This document shows positions 36,501 to 48,053 of a stretch of 53,301 nucleotides of DNA, piece by piece; position 1 is the first letter of the stretch; every line of letters starts with the position of its first letter. A program made the translations under genes and the position numbers. The notes under the pieces are model-generated. The model was not told the DNA's origin, made no database searches, and saw only the letters and a list, made by a program, of their open reading frames with translations. The stretch comes from Rhizophlyctis rosea (lineage: Eukaryota; Chytridiomycota; Chytridiomycetes; Rhizophlyctidales; Rhizophlyctidaceae), in the NCBI GenBank assembly GCA_027596075.1, contig JADGJC010000285.1, forward strand, positions 1-53,301, in the 5' to 3' direction.

Positions 36501-39483
36501 GGGTTGTAGCACACCCCATTGCAAGTGCGAGTCTGTCCTGCAAGACAAATCTGACCACCTACACAGGTGTTGGAAGCGGAGTTGTAGCAGGTACCGGCAC
36601 AAGTGGCGTCCTGACCGAGAGGGCAAAGCTGTCCACCAACGCAGTTTTGAGAAGCGGGAGCGTAGCAGGTTCCGTTACAGGTGGCGGTCTGTCCGGCGGG
36701 GCACAGTTGTCCGCTAACGCAGGTTTGGTTGATGGGGGCGTAACAGGTCCCGCTGCAAGATGCCGTCTGTCCGAAGGGGCAAAGTTGAGTCCCAACGCAG
36801 GATTGGCTCGCAGAGTTGTAACATGTGTCGCCGCAGACAGAGGGGGTAGAAGAAGGACACAATTTCGTGCTAATATCAACGAGATAGTTATTAAGAATGG
36901 GAACCAGATAAGAAGGGAAAGTACAAAGTCCTTACCTGTTCACACACACCGTCGTGGACGGGTTGTAACAAGCTCCATTACACAACGCAGTTTGACCGGC
37001 AGGACACAACGTTCCGGTCACGCAAGTTTGCGAAGATGTCGAGTAGCAAACACCGTTGCAGGTGGCGCCTTGACCAGCGGGGCAGAGTTGCGTTCCAACA
37101 CAGGTATTGTTGGTGGAGGAGTAACAAGTGTTTCCGCACACCAATGGGGTGGAGGAGGGGCAGAGCTTCGAGTTATTAACGCAGGTGGTGGTGGTAGGGT
37201 TGTAACAAACACCATTGCACATGGCCGTCTGACCCGCCGGGCACAACGTTCCGCTCACGCAAGCGTTGGTACTGTTGCTGTAACAAGTGGACCCACACAG
37301 CAATGGAGTCGAAGCCGGGCAAAGAGTTCCACTGGTGCAAACCTTCGCGGATGGATCGTAGCAGACACCATTGCAGAGTTGTGTCTGACCGGCAGGGCAG
37401 AGCGTTCCACTCACGCAAGTGCTGGCGGTGGAGCTGTAACAGACTCCGTTGCAGGTTTGAGTCTGACCGACGGGGCAGAGGGTGTTGCCTGTCGCACAGC
37501 TGTTTGCTTGAGGGCTGTAGCAGGTGGATCCGCAGAGAGATGGGGTAGAAGCGGGGCAGAGAGTAACGCTGTTGACGCAGACGTTGGCCGTAGGATTGTA
37601 GCACACTCCGTTGCAGAGGGCGGTTTTACCAGCAGGGCACAAGGTGGAACCGACGCAGGAGTTGACGGTGGGGTCGTAACAAGCTCCATTGCACATCTGA
37701 GTTTGACCGGAGGGGCAGAGCTGGCCGTTCACACATTCGTTCGCCACTTGCGAGTAACATGTGGACCCGCAGAGGTAGGGTGTGGACGAGTCACAGACGG
37801 CGGTACCACCAACACAAGTCTGGCTCAAGGGGTTGTAGCACAGAATTGGAGTTGCCGAAGCACTACCGCAAACGACGGGCGAAGCAGTTGGGCAGGGATT
37901 TTTCGTGGTGGTAGTTGTGGCAACAGCGGTGTTCAAAGTGGAGGCAATCGTAGCTGTGGTGGTCGGAGTATATGGAGGTTCCGTCAACGTACTCGGGCGA
38001 GCAGGAGGACAGTATTGAACCATGCTAACCGTGGCGGCCCAGAAAGCGTCCGTCATAGTGTTGCCGTTGGTCGAGATAAGATCTTGGATCTTGTAGACAC
38101 GCATAATACCATTGGTGGCGTTCAAAACTTGGGCCTGAAGAGACCTGCCCAAGCCATTGTCCCTCAACTTCACGTATGTACCGTACTTGTCGAAGTTACT
38201 GAAGTTGGAGGTTTGAACGTTGAGATCTGGGTGACCATATTGGACGATACTCGTGTGGATGTTGAGTGGGTCGACCTGATTGGAGATGTTGATATGAGCA
38301 TACATCTCAAAATCCAACAAGCTACACCGTGAAATGAAATACTCACATCAGCTTTACTAGCCGTAGTGGTATGCGTAGAAACCCAAAAATCATTATTCGA
38401 GTTCCACTGCGAGATGGGCCCGTTGGTGTTCGCGTTGGCGTCACTCTTCATCAAGAGAGACAAGACGATGTTGTTGTCCGCAATAGCCTTCGCGGTAGCA
38501 ACAATTTCATCGTAGTACCCCGGGTCCAAAGTAATACCACCGGAGGAAGCGCGGAAGTACTGCGAACCGCTGGCGAAGTAACCACTGTTACCAAAACGGG
38601 GTTCGAAAAGGTTTGCATCAGCACAGTATGGATCGGAGAGATTGTTTGCCGCGGCGTAGGCACCGTAGCCCATAGCGGCAAGGTTGTAGTAGTTGGTTGC
38701 ACACCAAGCGGTGGCGGTGGATTGGCCGTTGAGACGGTATTTGCTGTTGATAGGTGACAAAACTCCAATAAATATCATTGAAGTTCCAAGCCCCACAATC
38801 GATTCATCTCCTTTACTTACGTCAATGTAGGCAAGTCACTGTCCTCATCAGTAGCCATGATGATGGACTTCGAAACGGCATAGGAAGCAGTAGATTGACG
38901 CCAAACCAACGTACAGTTCGCACTGCTCTGGTATGGTGCTTTACATGATTTGATGAAGTCGGAACCGTTGTTGGCGGCAAGAGAGATACGGAGAGCTTCA
39001 AGACCGGCTTCTTGACCACCGGCAGTACATCCGAGGGCACTCAATGTTGAGTTTGTTTGGTCTGCATCGGCCTAAAACGTTGAAGAGGTGAGTCTATGGA
39101 TTCCCGTGGAAGAGAAGAGTCCATCCAAGTGAACTCACAATGAAAGGTTGGATCAACTGAGGTTGACCACCATAGATAGCAATGGCGAACCGCGCATCAG
39201 TGATCCCCTTGTTCTTCAACCCCTTCACGAAGGTACCAATACGGTTCGTAATTTGGGTAATGTAAGGACACATAGACCCGGACGCGTCAAGGAGGATAAG
39301 GAAATCAGAGGGTCCGGCTTGTGTCTGCATGACACATCCGGGAGCAAGTGTCGTGCTGTTGCTCACAACCCATCCGGAAGTGGACGTTGCTGTTGCTGCT
39401 GAAGTTGTTGTGGTGGCTCCACCCACAAGGGCTGGAGCCGTAAGAAGCAAACCAGCGAGAAGCTGGCGAATGGACGGCGCCAT
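33536..39483 (-). CDS. Giant secreted vWA protein with about 47 six-cysteine repeats
   Basis: Six exons join exactly in phase: 39483-39139, 39071-38821, 38743-38347, 38275-36936, 36869-33661 and 33588-33536, giving 1864 aa. A signal peptide (MAPSIRQLLAGLLLTAPALV) and a Thr/Ser-rich stretch precede a vWA domain with an intact MIDAS motif DASGS in FLILLDASGSMCPYI. A region of about 250 residues follows, with GYGAYAAANN and VQYGHPDLNVQ, then a Thr-rich hinge. About 47 tandem units of 26-27 residues then run in the pattern C-x-G-x-CYNP-x5-C-x5-LC. They alternate between PAGQTALCNG and PASTPLLCGS types. The unit resembles CBM52-like carbohydrate-binding modules (CGGxCY...YxC...LCP), which is my inference. 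A degenerate EGF-like segment (GYPMCMCRKGY) and an ending EVPAGYCSL close it. No transmembrane helix or GPI signal is apparent. Likely role: adhesion or cell-wall binding. Confidence 0.9.
33940..38000 (-). repeat. Tandem coding repeat array (Cys-repeat region)
   Basis: The exon sequence is a long tandem array of about 78-84 bp units, each encoding one six-cysteine module. The two module types alternate, giving a higher-order period of about 158-160 bp. The array is split by one 66-nt intron (36935-36870) that falls between modules. Codons differ between units while the Cys pattern holds, so the array is old and maintained by selection rather than freshly expanded. Confidence 0.9.
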
Positions 39484-40407
39484 TACGGGGTATGTAGGAG
39501 GTATGCGAGAGCGTAGGAACTGCTCTATGGGTATGGTCGTCGAACCTGTAAAGACTATCCCAAGTGAGGCACGATGAAAATAACGCACAAGCTTTTTACA
39601 AGGGGGTTGCGGGAGATCGCGGAAACATATAGTAAAGTAGACTATTGACAATTATCTGGGCAGTATAATCCGAGATTCCAATGAAACCAGGTAATGGTTC
39701 TGTTGCTCCTTCAATCAGGTGGCTAACAAAATGCATTCATGGTCAAGCGCCGACTAGGCCGTTTGGAATGCTTCGCAGTCCGCGGAGAAGTATGATAAGG
39801 GCTCCAGCTTAATGCAGTGAATAGCCCGGAGAGTGGTGTACCAATTGATAGACCCTCCGTTCAGGGTCTGGCCTGCCATCGGCATTTGCTTGTCGCGAGT
39901 GGGGTAGTTACATCGGAGCAATTTAGCACAAACGCATAGCCAATTTTACGGACCCGCATCTCGTCCGAAGATGCCAGAAGTGAACAACCGCAATTAGGTT
40001 AGGCACGATACCATGCTGAATAGGTCAAGTGTCTTGATTGCATTGCTCGATTGCTGGGCTAAATCCAATGTTTACTTTGTCCAGCAACCCGATGATCGAG
40101 GCACAGCCGATTGATCTGATGTCAACAACAATGCCACGTCGGCTTCCAGAAGATCAGGGTGGCTCGCGGTGCCGCCTTGGCCTTTCTCAAATTATTCTAG
40201 GAAACCGACTACTGGTTCTCTGTCCGAGTTTCAACTCCACTATGCTCCGACAAGCATCAATTGGTGCGATTGCTTCGTCGGGTCACCGAGACTCCGAGCT
40301 TGGATCGACCGCTGTGTCAAGCATGCACACTGAAGCTCAATCTGATAGAAACTTCTAAACCACTGGCTATTTGAACTAAAACGTCTTCTTTTCTTCTTCA
40401 GTTCCTT
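39484..40407. promoter_or_regulatory. Upstream region of the secreted vWA gene
   Basis: Presumed promoter for the minus-strand gene starting at 39483. No convincing frame or recognised element was found. Confidence 0.3.
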
Positions 40408-40824
40408 CTACCAGGACTGAAAAGTCTGATATGTTGAGGAACTTTTTAGCTTCTGGCGAAGTTCACTTGGATCCTCTGATCTGCTTACGTTAGCATAACC
40501 AGTGGCTGCGCCACTTGGAGGGTTGTCTCCACTCTCTGAAGCAATAGCAGGGCAGTCAAGGCATTTGCATAGCATCGCTTCGGAAGCAGACACAACGTTC
40601 GCCAACCTTTGTCTTTCTTGGAAACTGCGATCCAACAGATTGTATGGTTGAATATATCCAACCTGCATCCGACGTTTCTTCTGGCCCAACTGCCATTGCA
40701 TAACCAATCGATGAGCATACAGCGGGAAGTCTTTGAGGGCAACACTCCTTTTGCTCCGCCAAGTCAAATCGAGCTCAGTTGAAGGAGGTAGCTTCTTAAT
40801 TGCAAACAATTTGGGTTGCTGCAC
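40408..40824 (-). CDS. Hypothetical protein, 138 aa
   Basis: An uninterrupted frame on the minus strand, beginning MQQPKLFAIKKLPP and containing RRMQVGYIQPYNLLDRSF. Its composition is plausible for coding (Arg/Lys/Ser rich, hydrophilic), but no domain is recognised and no splice partners were found. It could be a fragment of a mobile-element protein or a chance frame. Confidence 0.25.
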   Translation of the reverse strand: MQQPKLFAIKKLPPSTELDLTWRSKRSVALKDFPLYAHRLVMQWQLGQKKRRMQVGYIQPYNLLDRSFQERQRLANVVSASEAMLCKCLDCPAIASESGDNPPSGAATGYANVSRSEDPSELRQKLKSSSTYQTFQSW

Positions 40825-41134
40825 ATTTATGTGGTCCCAACCGGGGTGATTTGAAGAGCATGTTCAGATACAACGTCTCATACGAGGATCATATGACAGT
40901 CTGCAGATTGCATTTGAATCTCACATATTACTGCTAATCCTGCACCAAATTTTTTTCTGCCCCGACGGGAACTTGTAGGATGGAAAGCGCTTCAAATTGC
41001 GTCAAAAAAAGAGAGCCTCCCTGAACGGCAGTGCTGAGAGGATGAAAGCTTGTCTTTTCTGATCATATGACCTTACGTGTGGTTATATCAATGTAAATTA
41101 CGGACAGGACCCACCGATCTGACATTAAAACACA

Positions 41135-41371
41135 GGTCTTTGACCAACCCTTTTGGGCCAAACGCCTCGCAACCACGAGTTCTTCAGTTTCCAGCCGGAG
41201 GGAGGTCTTAGCCGGCAATGAAGGAGCTGAAGCAGTGGGTTGCGAAAGGAGGGCTGAGGGTTGATGTGGAACGTGTTTGGGACTTCACAGAGGAGGGGTG
41301 TCAGAGGGCGTATGGGAAGTTGATGACCAATAAGGCTAGAGGGAAGATCGTCATACAAGTTAATGTTTAGT
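41135..41371 (+). pseudogene. C-terminal fragment of a zinc-type alcohol dehydrogenase / quinone oxidoreductase
   Basis: Two adjacent plus-strand segments read TPRNHEFFSFQPEGGLSR and then, one base out of frame near 41212, MKELKQWVAKGGLRVDVERV followed by WDFTEEGCQRAYGKLMTNKA and RGKIVIQVNV with a stop. The pattern (PR-x-FF, then L-x-x-V-x-x-G, then V, then A-Y-x-x-L-M-x-x-x-A-x-GK-I-V) is the C-terminal end of MDR-family oxidoreductases. The catalytic and Rossmann parts are not found upstream. The frame break plus absence of the rest points to a gene relic. Confidence 0.5.
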
Positions 41372-41373
41372 AG

Positions 41374-42545
41374 TGGCCCATAACGTTTGTGAAGTCCTTT
41401 AGGTCGCCCTGTTCCATCCCGTGCTTTATATCTTTCGAAAATCTGGAGAACGCAACCCGAGGGAACAGTTGTCGAATTTTGCGTCTTTGCTTCGATTGTC
41501 ACTCATTTTCTTTGTTGATTGGGATCATATGGTATAATTGACATTGCGGCCGTAAAACGTGTCATTTTCAGTGTACTTCAACTACCCTGATTAAGTTGGA
41601 TCACTTAGAAGCTTGTGAAAATCTATCAGGCGTTTGGAATGATTTGGGGGTAGAATTGGGTTGAAGTCCGTCCCCACACAAATCCTCTGATTAATTCTCT
41701 GTTAGATGACTTGGCGTTCACCACAAGCCACATCTCTGCCACAGGGATAAAACGGGCGGAAACACACTGATTTGTCTTGAACTCCCACAGAAAATTTTGA
41801 CTCTGAGGACAGCTTTTGATAGAGGACGCGCTATTCCACAATGAGTCTTTGACAACTCGTGATAACTTAAGAAGTCAATCAGCCCGCCACAACGGCATGT
41901 TCTTAAACAACCGACCCTGATATGCCCGATCGATTCTCCGGTCCCAGGTGAACGGTAGCCGTGAACTACCAAAGTCTATCTAAGCATTGCCACTTCTACC
42001 AAGCTGAAGGCAAAACTTTGTGCGTCAGGAAATACGTAGATCATCATCCGACACTATATCATGGGGACTGGGGAACTACAAAAAAATAACTTCACCCAAC
42101 CTATTCACGTCGTTGGCCAACTTGTGGACGGCAGACAGCAACGCGCATCAGTGGGTGAACAATAGGCTGCNNNNNNNNNNCGCGTTGCTGTCTGCCGTCC
42201 ACTTCTTATACTTCACTAAGGGGAACGCGTAGGTTGTCGGTTGTCAGAGTTTGTTCAACGCATGCAGGATACCAGTCCAAGCTCTTTGCGAAAGAGCGAA
42301 TCGCTCAAGAGTGAGAATGGTGTGGAGGGCATATATCCGCAATCGTTGTTGACTCTGCTATCCTTATCCGGCGACCACGATCATCTTGCGGATAGGGTTG
42401 ACTAAGTCCAATGAAGATTCCTTCACCAGAGCGTGGCCGATACGAAGGCATCCTTTGCTACCTTCGACTATTTGGGCTTTGACTTTTTTGTTTTCAACAG
42501 AGGAAATGAAGTCACGAGCATCAAGGGAAGCCTGGGTGATAGCCA
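41374..42545. other. No gene supported; contains an assembly gap
   Basis: The stretch holds the second 10-N gap and its inverted repeat. A 60-aa minus-strand frame (42546-42364) beginning MAITQASLDARDF may be a coding relic, without recognised family. Confidence 0.35.
42124..42202. repeat. Perfect 22-bp inverted repeat flanking an assembly gap
   Basis: The left arm (42124-42145, GTGGACGGCAGACAGC...) is the exact reverse complement of the right arm (42181-42202), separated by 25 bases and the Ns at 42171-42180. It is either a hairpin that stopped assembly or an artefact of joining a read to its own reverse complement. Confidence 0.85.
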
Positions 42546-42726
42546 TTGGGACACCTTCTTAATCATGTTTTCAAGACTTGCAGCAACCCCCTAGTACCCA
42601 CCCCTTTCGCTGTGAACATGCACGCGGACCGTCCAGAAAGTGAGACGACCTTGAAAGAGTCAGAGGTGCAGCGGCCTATCGAACATCCGGATGCATTTCC
42701 ATCGTTTCCACCATACGTTCAACCCG

Positions 42727-43450
42727 TTACATGAAGGAAGAAGATTCTTTTACATGACTTAGTGCCGACCACAAGGCGTGCAGCTGTTGCTTCAATGAAC
42801 ATACTCTCGTTAGCAAAAAGAGGTGGAAGACGTTCATGATAAATGGCGTTGACGTCAAGAACTTGATCCTTTGTTGACGTTCTTGGGCGTGTGCGTCATA
42901 TTTTCCTACCATTTCCCATAGCTCTCCGATTCAGATAGTGTATGATTTGACACTACCGGACCTTGCTGGAATTCTTCTTGGATGTCTGCATAATCCAATA
43001 CCTTGCCGTTGATATCTAGCGTTATGGGCGGTGTCATCACTTTCACCTGTGAGTGCATTTGCGCACAATATAGCAAAAATTTGAACTACGTACCGGAACC
43101 GACGAAGAGTTAAGGTCCCACAAACATATCTGTTGAGTCAATCATCACACTCTGATTTACTGACGTTCACACCCTTTAGAATTCAACCGGCGTGTGAGCA
43201 TTGGTGTCGCCTCAGGGTCGCAAGAAGTGGAAAAGCGTAAGCCAGGGACCGTCAATATCATCACCGCTACTAATGTCAAAGAAAAACTACGGTGGAGAAG
43301 ATCAAACCGACCATTCAAGGGCTCCGCTTGCGAACCATCACGGATCTCATTTCACGCAACGCTATTCATTTCATCAAGAAGGGAAGTGAGGACGGGCGGT
43401 CCGGAGATATGTATTTGTTGAACGTTGAGTAGGATCCTGCACTGCACGAC
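42727..43450 (-). pseudogene. Exon-like remnants of an unrecognised gene
   Basis: On the minus strand a segment at about 43054-42915 reads VKVMTPPITLDINGKVLDYA then DIQEEFQQGPVVSNHTL. It is preceded by an acceptor-like CACTCACAG with a GTACGT donor about 50 bases upstream. The upstream exon-like stretch (IDSTDMFVGP, then a TAA) is interrupted, and the downstream frame closes soon after. I do not recognise the family. The look is of a decayed gene. Confidence 0.25.
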
Positions 43451-46379
43451 ACCGTTTGACCAGAATACGCAAACCTTGATTGCATCCGTAAATTGGCTTG
43501 GACGGAAATGAAGTGAAGTTGAGTGTCTAGATAGTCTAGATGTTGAGTACTGATGGAGCATCATTGACAAGCTGATGAGATCGCTAGGAGAATGCAATGC
43601 TGAACCCGAAGGATTGAAGGTAAGATTCAGACTCCAGTAATTGGGGTCTTCTACGTGCTACTTTGAGCCGCATGTCCAGAGAAGCACAGAAGGCCGCCAA
43701 ACACAGAGACCTATGGGAAACTTTCGGCGACACAGGATTCTGGGAAAGGAAAGAAGTGGTTCGGTTTTTGGTTCATTTTCCATTGTGCTGGCAGGCTGAT
43801 CGAATTGCTGATAGATGGATATCCCCCGCTACATCCCGACAGCAAGACGTCAAGCTTGTGCAGTATCGATGAACTTGGATGCAAAAGGGAGATCAAGTCT
43901 GAATATTTCCAAATCACATGATTGTGTATCTATCTATACATGATGATCCACACTATCGCGTCCTTCCGTTGATCAAATGCGTGGCCCCGAGCCCTTTCCG
44001 CACGGTGCGATTGATCCTAAGTCTGAATCAAGGCAGCGAAAAAGGTCACGTTGGAGAGGTCAGCATGGAGGGTCAGAACGACCAGCCGCAAGTCATTGCT
44101 GAGTGCCGCAGGCGCCATTTATTGAAATTGTCCTGCTCTTGAAAGAAATTAACTGAAAGGCGCGCAAATGTGAGCCTCCTGACTGGAAGCGCTTCAACCA
44201 ACAATTCAATCAGATGTGGTGATTACCCTCATAATTCACAGTTCGGTAGCCTTGGTAATGCAATTGTCAGCCCATTGTCAAGGAACAAGCAAATCAATCT
44301 GACGCACAAGTTGACATGCTTTGCACGCATCTTTGGGAGCGTTGATCTCGAGGGTGCTCGGTCCCCAGCGTGCAGAGCAAGAGAAATTGCATAAGGAGTT
44401 GATCATGTACGCAAACTGATGGCAACGTTGGGACGCGCATCTGTCCCTCAAAGAAACTGGGCATATCCGGGCATACAGGTTTGTTTGACCTTCTCAAATC
44501 CGGTCTTTTGGGGGCATTGGCCGTCAATGTGTGGGGCCAAGCACCTATGAGAGCATCGTGAAGACCGCTCTGAGTTTGAAAATCTTAGAACCAATTGGGC
44601 ATCTTCTATTGTTGCAGATGAACTTAGACTTGACACTACACGCGTAGTGACGTTGGGCGAACAGTTCATCCCCACTTTTTCTGCGATGCTCAATAACTAA
44701 GAGGTTAGACCGCCGTTGTGAAAACACAACTGTGGAGGGAGACTCAAAAAAAGAACTTGAAGATGAGTCCATGGGAGAGGGTATGCACTTGTGGTACCAC
44801 CAAGTCGGCATGCCAGCATTGTAGACTTACATCTTCCTCGTTTGAGCATTTGACGCACCCACCAGTGACACGCTGGATTTGCAAAAAAATCCGTTCCGAG
44901 TCCCAAGTCAGGCTTCAGTGTAGTATTGCCACAATATCCCATGCGATGTCAAGTTACGAGTATAAAATGAAGGACGTTTCAACACCTTCCTACGAATGCC
45001 AACCACGCTCCAAAAACGCTATTTTGTCTTTATCGCCCTACATTACCCCTGTTGACGATTCATCCTACATTCGGAACAATCACGCGGAGGAAAACGACGA
45101 CCGCCTGCTATGAATATGAAGGAACTCCTACCACCCGCGATCAAACTGACATGCTTCCGAACATCATGCAGCAGCTTTCCTGCTGTGAAGAACTGGAACA
45201 ACAATCGCAGCACCCGGTTCATCGATACATCGGACAATGCATAGCCTGGACAGATAAAGCTTTGAACTTCGTGCAAAGCCAAAATGCTTACATGCGCGCA
45301 TAACAGATAAAGCTTTGAACTTCATGCAAAGCCATAATGCTTACATGCGTGCATGAATACTGCCCATTTGGCGCTGGTTGTGAATATTCTCTCCCCCAAC
45401 TCGATTTCCGCGAGGGTATGCGCCAGATGTTTTGCGCCAGAACAGTGCAAAGTTCTCAGAACAAGCAAAAAACGCACTCTCGATTGACACGCCAAATCTT
45501 TGACAGTGGAACGCACTGCAATGTCAAATATAGACGGACAGTTGCGATTGTGTACACGAAAAGCTGTACATATCAAGTCCTCTCCTGGAAGCGCTATGCA
45601 CAACGAAAAGCAAGCGATCGTCGTCGCCAGGCCGATGACCAAAAAGTAGTCGCGAAAGTCCTGGAAAAGATCTAGAGACCGCAACGCCGCTGCTTGCAAA
45701 TTCATGCATGACACACCCAAGGCGGTAATGGAGATTGAAGAGTGTTGCCACCCGTGAGGTGTCCAAATGCATGTACAACGTCCAACTGAATGCTGATGAT
45801 TGTTAAGCGACTCATCTGAATCATTGAAGCACAGGTTCGGATGACTCTACCCGTGAGCTATCGGCGAAGAACGAGACCTCCCATTTTGACCCAGCCGTAA
45901 AGTCAATCATTCAAGAGGGCCCTGAGCGTAACGTCACAATTTGAAAGATCCAACTGAAGACATTCCTCTTCCAAATATTACCACGAACACAGCGAAATCT
46001 TTTAGTGCATGAGGATACAGACATACTTCTTATTTCTTCGCAAGGAATATACAGAAATCAAGCTGTAAAAATGCCCCAGCAATCTGACTTGGCCCATTCA
46101 CTCTCGTGAAAAGATGTAGCTATGATGTGGGGAGCAACTGTCCATCAAGCTTTTTGGCAAGAGCATGTGGGACTTCTCTCCATACGTACCTCAAAAAAAC
46201 GATCAAATCATTGCAGCCAAAGGTCATCAAGAGGGGCGGAAGGCTCATCGAGTAAGGTGAAATGGTCATTGGGTTCGGTGGAAGGTTCGTAGCGTGAGGA
46301 GGGAGGTGGAATGAAGGGAGAGAGGTTGAGCGGAAGATTGCGGGCGCGACGGAGTCATTGTTGACCTGACGCTTTGGTC
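43451..46379. other. Gene-poor stretch
   Basis: Frames up to 132 aa on both strands but no recognised motif or exon chain. A Cys-rich plus-strand frame at 44718-45113 (ERVCTCGTTKSACQHC) is noted without assignment. It contains the 53-bp tandem duplication listed separately. Confidence 0.4.
45251..45356. repeat. Tandem duplication, two copies of 53 bp
   Basis: The unit begins CAGATAAAGCTTTGAACTTC at 45251 and again at 45304. The copies differ at only a few positions (for example GTGCAAAGCCAAAA versus ATGCAAAGCCATAA), so the duplication is recent. No coding role is evident. Confidence 0.9.
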
Positions 46380-46685
46380 TCTCTGTTGAAGCTGCGAACG
46401 AAGAACCTCTACATGACGACGATAAGTATCCCGCTATTTGATTGCCGTATCCAACTGCGCAAGGAGTGCCGGAAAGGCAGTGCGCCAGGTCTCAACTTCG
46501 TCAGAAGCGGATTGCATGGCGTTACGGGCGGTTATCAAGGCCTCCTTGCTAAACTGCAGCGTGCAAACACAATGATAGAGTAACTCCTCGACATCATTGT
46601 CCACACAGACTCTAGCTAGCGTAGTATCAATCTCACTCATAATGAGTTCGACACGGCGGAGGGCGCTGCTAGTTTGGGACGCCAT
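46380..46685 (-). pseudogene. Coiled-coil family copy A, nonsense codon
   Basis: The frame starts at ATG 46685 (MASQTSSALRRVELIM) and reaches the family core WRTAFPALLAQLDTAIK, where TAG at 46436-46434 stops it. Beyond the stop the same frame continues with the family sequence RDTYRRHVEVLRSQLQQRD. The other copies have CAG (Gln) here, so one C-to-T change explains it. Relation to copies B-F rests on the shared core and the following coiled-coil helix. Function unknown. Confidence 0.65.
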
Positions 46686-47515
46686 GCTGGTGCAAGTTTC
46701 GCAAAATTCAATATGGAAATAGATGTTGTTGTCGATGTGATGATTAGAGATGGAGGGAGGGTGGACGGGTCTGGATAAAATGCGGGACTGACATGAACGC
46801 ACAGGTCTTGAAATGCGTCACCTGTGATTGGGAACGTGCGTCAGGTCTCACACCGCTGCCGCGCTCGCATAACCTTGACGTATTTCAACGTGCTGAAACC
46901 CTGAGCCTGAATGACGATGACATGCATGTCAGTGACAGCGGCATGAAGCATTGCCTTGTCTCGACTTGAGCATCAAGCGATCACCCCACTACATCCAATG
47001 CTTGAGTTTGACAATATGCGCCGCAAATCAACCAGAGCTTTGGAATTGTAAACTCCGGTGTCATCCGTCATTACCAGTGTAATAGAGGTAAATTCCCGCC
47101 ACTTTGATCAACATGGGGCATGATATTCTTATGACTACATTCTTCTTGACACAACGAAGCCATACTTATGACCATGAGCTTCATGGCAAACGTTCGACGT
47201 GGAAGGGTCAAACTTGCGCACAGGCATCACAGACACTAACGACAGTCTACATGAATGCTTTGGTAAAGAAAACAAAACATCTCCACATCACAACTCCGCC
47301 ACAAACCCCCACCATCCACATGCCATGCAGAAAATGAGAATAGGAGCCGTCATGTTATGCTCAACCGAGACACACCAGCTAGAACAAACAGCATGAGGTT
47401 GATTTTACGACTACATATCCTGCATCGGAATGGGATGAGTGAGAGACCGCCCAAGTGCAACCAAACCTCCCACCATAAGATTGGGATTGCGCCACCAACC
47501 TCCAAGCCCAACCAA

Positions 47516-48053
47516 TTACCCGATGGGTCTATTCTGGAGAGTATCTTCATTGCCGTCCTCCGTTGTAGGAGCAAGAGTCAAATGGGATAAAGCCTGATTG
47601 ATACTGCAAGTCTGATCAGGATCGACGGGGTCCGTCGTGGTGGAGTTGGTGGTGGTGGAGGCTGATGGAAATACATAAAAAATGTTCATGAGGGAAGTGC
47701 TGGTTGATGACCTTGAATGAGTATACATGGATGGTATTCGTACCCTTTTGATCTTCCTCCACTTTGCGTTGAAGTTGCTCAAGCTGTTCGCGATAGGCGT
47801 CCCGTTGTCTATGATAGATGTCACTCTGTTTGACCGCCGTATCAAGCTGCGCAAGGAGATGCGGAAACGCCGTGCGCCAGCTTTGGACTTCGCTACGTGA
47901 TGCGGGGATTTCCTCTGCAAGGCGGTTGATTTGCGTTTGGAATGAAGTAAGTTTGGTTTCGCAGGTTTGTTCGAGCTGGTCGAGTCTTCCCTGCACAGCC
48001 AGCATGTCTTGGTGAAGCTGAGCGATGGTGAGGTTCGTGTTTTGTGATGCCAT
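47516..48053 (-). CDS. Coiled-coil family copy B, intact small protein
   Basis: Two exons in phase, 48053-47744 and 47661-47516, give 151 aa. The protein starts MASQNTNLTIAQLHQDM and has heptad-like helices (MLAVQGRLDQLEQTCE, LTSFQTQINRLAEEI). The family core follows: VQSWRTAFPHLLAQLDTAVK, then a charged coiled coil YREQLEQLQRKVEEDQK. Exon 2 encodes a short tail, STTTDPVDPDQ ... TTEDGNED, that is acidic and low in structure. There is no signal peptide or membrane segment. The splice sites (AAGG|GTACGA donor, TTTCCATCAG acceptor) recur in copy D, which confirms the model. I do not recognise the family; coiled-coil oligomerisation or partner binding is inferred from sequence only. An in-frame ATG at 48134 would lengthen it. 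Confidence 0.75.

Noticed and set aside
33940..38000. Regular repeats as a CRISPR-like array or satellite
   Set aside because: The repeats are codon-sized units inside an open frame with conserved cysteines and variable DNA sequence, so they are protein repeats.
36185..38332. 715-aa plus-strand open frame
   Set aside because: It is the antisense of the Cys-repeat exons. The repeat's codon structure keeps the opposite strand open, and the minus strand has exact splice phases, a signal peptide and conserved Cys.
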